Shown here piece by piece: positions 60,176 to 64,000 of a DNA stretch of 64,000 bases. Within the stretch, counting starts at the first letter, position 1. Each line of letters begins with the position of its first letter. The DNA is taken from contig BROG01000112.1 of the NCBI GenBank assembly GCA_030159075.1, positions 310,001 through 374,000 on the forward strand. The letters are read 5' to 3'. The translations under genes were made by a program, and so were the position numbers. Below the pieces are notes generated by a model. It had not been told where the DNA came from, searched no databases, and worked only from the letters and a program-made list of their open reading frames with translations. This DNA comes from Atrina japonica. Taxonomy: Eukaryota > Mollusca > Bivalvia > Pterioida > Pinnidae.

Positions 60176-62000
60176 TATATAAATGTACATGTAGCTGATG
60201 TTTCCAAATAAGTGAAAAAAAATCCTAGCAGGGTGTTATTCAATAAACAACAATAAAATAAGAACAGCAAAATCTTGCATTGGCTACCATGCAAATTTTA
60301 TGTACATCTACATGTACTATGTAGATGATTAATTACGAAACATGTACATACAAATTACATTACTGAACTGAAACTTAAAATTTGAAATTATGTCACAACT
60401 GATCATGATTTTACATACACATGTACATTATAAAATGCATTACAGTTAACACATGTACATGTAAATACATCAACCTAATACAACAAATTGGCACACTGTA
60501 CATCCAACATGGACATTTACAATGTGTGTGCAGACAAGAACCTGAAGAGGTAAAAGATTGGAATTACACCTACAAGCATAGTCAATGTATTATAAATGCT
60601 TCAAATTTAGTTGTGATTAGTATGTGATTATTTCAATGCATAAATTTTGTACTACACAAGGTCTCAAGTCCAAAATTGAGAGCAAACCCCCATCCCCACA
60701 CCCAAAAAAAACCCACAACAAATGTGTGATTATTTATATTGATAAGATATGCCTATGATGTTCTGGGATCTGGTTAGTGATTTACATGACCCATTTCCAA
60801 TGTAAAAAGGACTTGTGTTTTTCCCCAAAAAACATATATGCATGTCAAAGTATTTTCAAACATACATGTACCGGTATGTCTCAAATTCATTTTTTTCTGT
60901 TATTAAAAATGTTGTATATTTTCTCAATTTTTCATACCCTGGACCCAGAATTTTGGAGGCAGGAAAATCCCTGTATGTCATGTAAAGGAAACAATCACCT
61001 TATGTACATTGTATATCCACTCATGGACAATGGCCATGTTTCACAATCAATGAATCATATACAGATACACCATTTTAGTACTGGTACCGTACTCATTTCA
61101 TTTATGTAGATTTGTCCAAGATACCATACTTATCTTTCAAAGGAAGTTCTATTTCAATAAGATTAATGATAAAGAACTAAAACTCCCAATCAATTTGTAC
61201 GTGCAGCAGCTGAAATTTGTGTTTTTGAGAGTTTTCTAGGTGAAATATGTAGTCTGTTTAAAAACTTATGTGCAACTTGATTTTCCTACCTGTTCTGAAA
61301 GGGGATAAGGGTTTGAGACTTTACAGTAAATTGGGGAACAATAAGAAATAAAGAAAAACTCAGTTCATGATGATTTTCTCATATGGAATTAGAAGATGTT
61401 ACAGTAAGCCTTTAACAGATCAGGTCACTCCATTAAAATACATTGTAGTAAAAAAAAAAAATTATCCAAATTAATTTCAAAATTACATGTTTGAGTCTAC
61501 ATGTACATATAGGTAGTTTTGAAATTATTTCAGATAATTTTTGCTATACTTACTGTGCAGTGGAAATTCCTATATACTTTTACTACTAGTAGAGAAAACA
61601 TGAGTCAAATTGAGAGGACAAGATAAAAAATTACGAAAATTGTGCAATTTTTTTTACATTGGGAATGGGTCCTGTAGCTGGACCAAAAATGGCTCTTGGA
61701 AAATTCATGTTGTGTTGTGTGGGTCTAATTACTAGTATGCACCTGTATCATTAGCAAACACACAAAAATAAAAACCCACATACATATAATACACATATAA
61801 CAAGATCACACAAAATAGATGTACAGTTATTTAAGTATTCTCTGCTTGCTCCAATCTGCCACTGATACTTGTATATGTATATCTACATTGTAGGGTAAAA
61901 AGTTATACTGGCAAAAGGCAAAATTGACCCTAGTTATATTACATGTACACACATACACATCATGTGTTCAGTGACAATTACATATTACAAGTTCCATATT

Positions 62001-62178
62001 GTTTGTTTGTTTATTGTTGTTTAATGTCCCACTCAAGAATATTTCACTCATATGGAGACGTCACCAAATGCTGGTGAAGGGCTTCAAATTTTGGCCTATG
62101 CTCGGCACTTATGGCCATTGAGCAGTGAGGGTTCTTTAACATGCCGACACCTACTGTGACACGGGACCTCGAGTTTCC
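62001..62178 (-). mobile_element. SINE-A copy lacking the tRNA head
   Basis: GTTTGTTTGTTTATTGTTG through CACCTACTGTGACACGGGAC, very close to the 20.2-kb copy, so relatively young; head side ends near 62178. Confidence 0.85.
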
Positions 62179-63856
62179 ACAGACATACACATGTACCATA
62201 CATGTACATGTATAACACATGTGTAAGTACTACTGTAAGTGACACATGATAAACAGTTAAAACACACAGTAGTCCAACAGGTATAAACGGTGAAGAGTGT
62301 CTATTGAACAGTGTACTTGCAAATCTGTAATGATTCTAATACAACTTTTTATATGGTCCCTCTGATGAAATTCACCCTTCACAAACTGTTGTACATGTGA
62401 GGAGGGTCAAAATTAAATTTTTATGTAAAACTTACTATTTTGAGAATCAATTAGAGCCTATACATGATGAATTGAAAATAACTGTTACTAGAATTCCAAA
62501 AATGATGATAATGATTTCAAAAATAAATGAAAACAGAATTAAAAAAAAGTTTTTATACTCAAACTGCATGTTATACAATATGTTATATATCACCCAAGTG
62601 AAAACACATATATTTGGAAAACAATCAAATTTTTGTAATTTTAATATAATTTACTTGGCAGGGAAAGTTGTTGAAATTGTTAAGATGAAGATGAACCCTG
62701 ATATCCTGTCATGCAGTTTGTCCTAATTAAAGGTATTATATGTAGATGGTATCCCCCACCTCCCCATCACAATCGATATCCTAGCTGTGCGTGTACATGT
62801 ATAAGTAATATATATGATCTTAAAAATTATGAATAACTACAAAGTTTATGATTCAACTTTTTTTCACATGGGTTTTACTGTATATATGGTTTAGGGTAGG
62901 CCTATATCAGGAACTCACAGAAGGATTAAAGTCAATATAGCCAAGTACATTACACAGGCTAAATTTCATCCACATTCATCTTTTAAAAATTGGATGCACA
63001 TATGTCAATGGAATGTGGGTCAAATTTCAGTAACCAATCTAAGTTACTTTCTTTTTCATACCTGCTAAGTCTCCCCCATTAATAGGGAGACTCCCTATTT
63101 TTCATGTAAAATTTTGATAACTTCTTTGAGAAAAACCATATCTCCGCCATGAAAAATTTATACATTTCTTATTAATTCTTAGTAAAATTTAGAGTCTCTC
63201 CCATGAAAATTTTCAAGGTTGGCTAGTCTTGTTTTTTTTTCTTTGCCATTGGTACTAATTTTACCCCAAAAAATGTAACTTAAATTCGGGACAGAAATTC
63301 AGCCTAAATCAGTAAATGGAATGTAGATTTAGGGGCCTATATTTTTTCCATATCAAACTTGATACATGATGTTGTGACATAAATCATGAAATTTCTGAAA
63401 TTCTGTGAAAGATTACTTTTGTTATCAGAATTCAACTGAAATGACAGTAGTCTGGAAAACAATCTTAGAATGTATGAGTGTGATGAGTAAAATTACAATC
63501 AGATCTATTTTTGATTTTGGCTTTAATATTTTCATAAATTCAAATAAAATATTTTGGAAATATAATTCAAATTCTATTGTAATAAAACTGTTTTCCAAAT
63601 AAAAATATTCATGTGGTATCTACGTTATAGGAGCTGTTTTGCCCCCACTAGTCAAACCGGTCAGGTAGGTCTAATCCTTTCTGCGGCGCTCTCATTCATT
63701 CATTCAACTAAATGAACTATGACGAGAAATGTGGCACCAAAAACAATTCTTGACAAATTTGTGCAGCATATGGGAAGCGTTTCATAGGCAGACATGTAAA
63801 GACTACCTGAATGCTTAATCAAACACTTATTTCAGTGAGAATCTAATCAAACTTAC

Positions 63857-63990
63857 CGCTTTCGCATAAGATTTCCAGCAAACGTGAATCAAGGTCTGAT
63901 GATAACGTTCTATTTTTGTTTTGGGTGTGGATATTTTTCAGATAGAAACAAACTTGAAAGCGACACCTGTTGGTTAAAATTCAAGAATCG
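63857..63990 (-). other. Candidate non-coding 5' exon, minus strand
   Basis: On the minus strand, CGAAAGCG is followed by GTAAGTTT at 63856, a perfect donor consensus, in a stretch with more CpG than the surrounding spacer. No open frame is needed. It could be a leader exon of the tetraspanin (whose exon 1 has an upstream acceptor at 41858) or of a gene outside the window. The 5' limit is arbitrary. Confidence 0.2.
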
Positions 63991-64000
63991 TTTCACGAGC

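Larger units (their letters stand above)
57790..63850. other. TACATGTA-rich gene-poor spacer
   Basis: Holds the MITE and SINE copies listed separately. Remaining sequence is AT-rich with very many TACATGTA palindromes. The open frames 60777-61109 and 62397-62726 show no recognisable domain or splice context. Confidence 0.5.

Overview
The window looks like nuclear DNA of a marine invertebrate, most likely a bivalve mollusc. It is AT-rich and intron-dominated, crowded with short inverted-repeat transposons (MITEs), tRNA-derived SINEs, minisatellites and TA/CA/GA microsatellites. The palindrome TACATGTA is scattered densely through non-coding DNA, and the tandem repeats and SINEs are of mollusc type. 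No prokaryotic features are present. The species call is an inference.

The one well-supported host gene is a complete tetraspanin on the minus strand (coding 41817 down to 27254). It has eight coding exons with lengths 63, 210, 75, 99, 69, 132, 84 and 57 bp, all phase 0, with good GT/AG borders, and encodes 262 residues. It shows four membrane segments, a CCG motif, a PSCC motif and a six-cysteine large extracellular loop. Its introns hold most of the minisatellites and MITEs between 27.3 and 41.8 kb. The 3' half of the TM4 exon and its splice donor are tandemly triplicated just downstream of the real exon.

The second protein-coding region (15.1-19.3 kb, plus strand) is a frameshifted relic of a large multi-domain transposon-type gene. 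It carries an N-terminal CxxC/HxxxC region, a conserved central region, a FEN/XPG-like acidic nuclease signature and a terminal cysteine-rich CXC (tesmin-like) zinc region. It belongs to a family seen in many aquatic invertebrate genomes without an assigned function, and is the best candidate here for an undescribed system.

Layout: 0-9 kb, minisatellites with an inserted 1.55-kb element, a SINE and gene-free DNA. 9.2-9.8 kb, a possible first coding exon and a CRE/TATA-like site (weak). 10.4-14.6 kb, microsatellites and inverted-repeat elements. 15.1-19.3 kb, the transposon relic. 20-27 kb, SINEs, a 35-bp tandem repeat and AT-rich DNA that may include the tetraspanin 3' UTR. 27.3-41.9 kb, the tetraspanin. 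42-64 kb, repeats, a nested MITE, palindromes and TACATGTA-rich spacer, with a possible minus-strand 5' exon at the far end. Apart from the tetraspanin and the relic I see no convincing protein-coding gene, and most open frames are repeat-derived.
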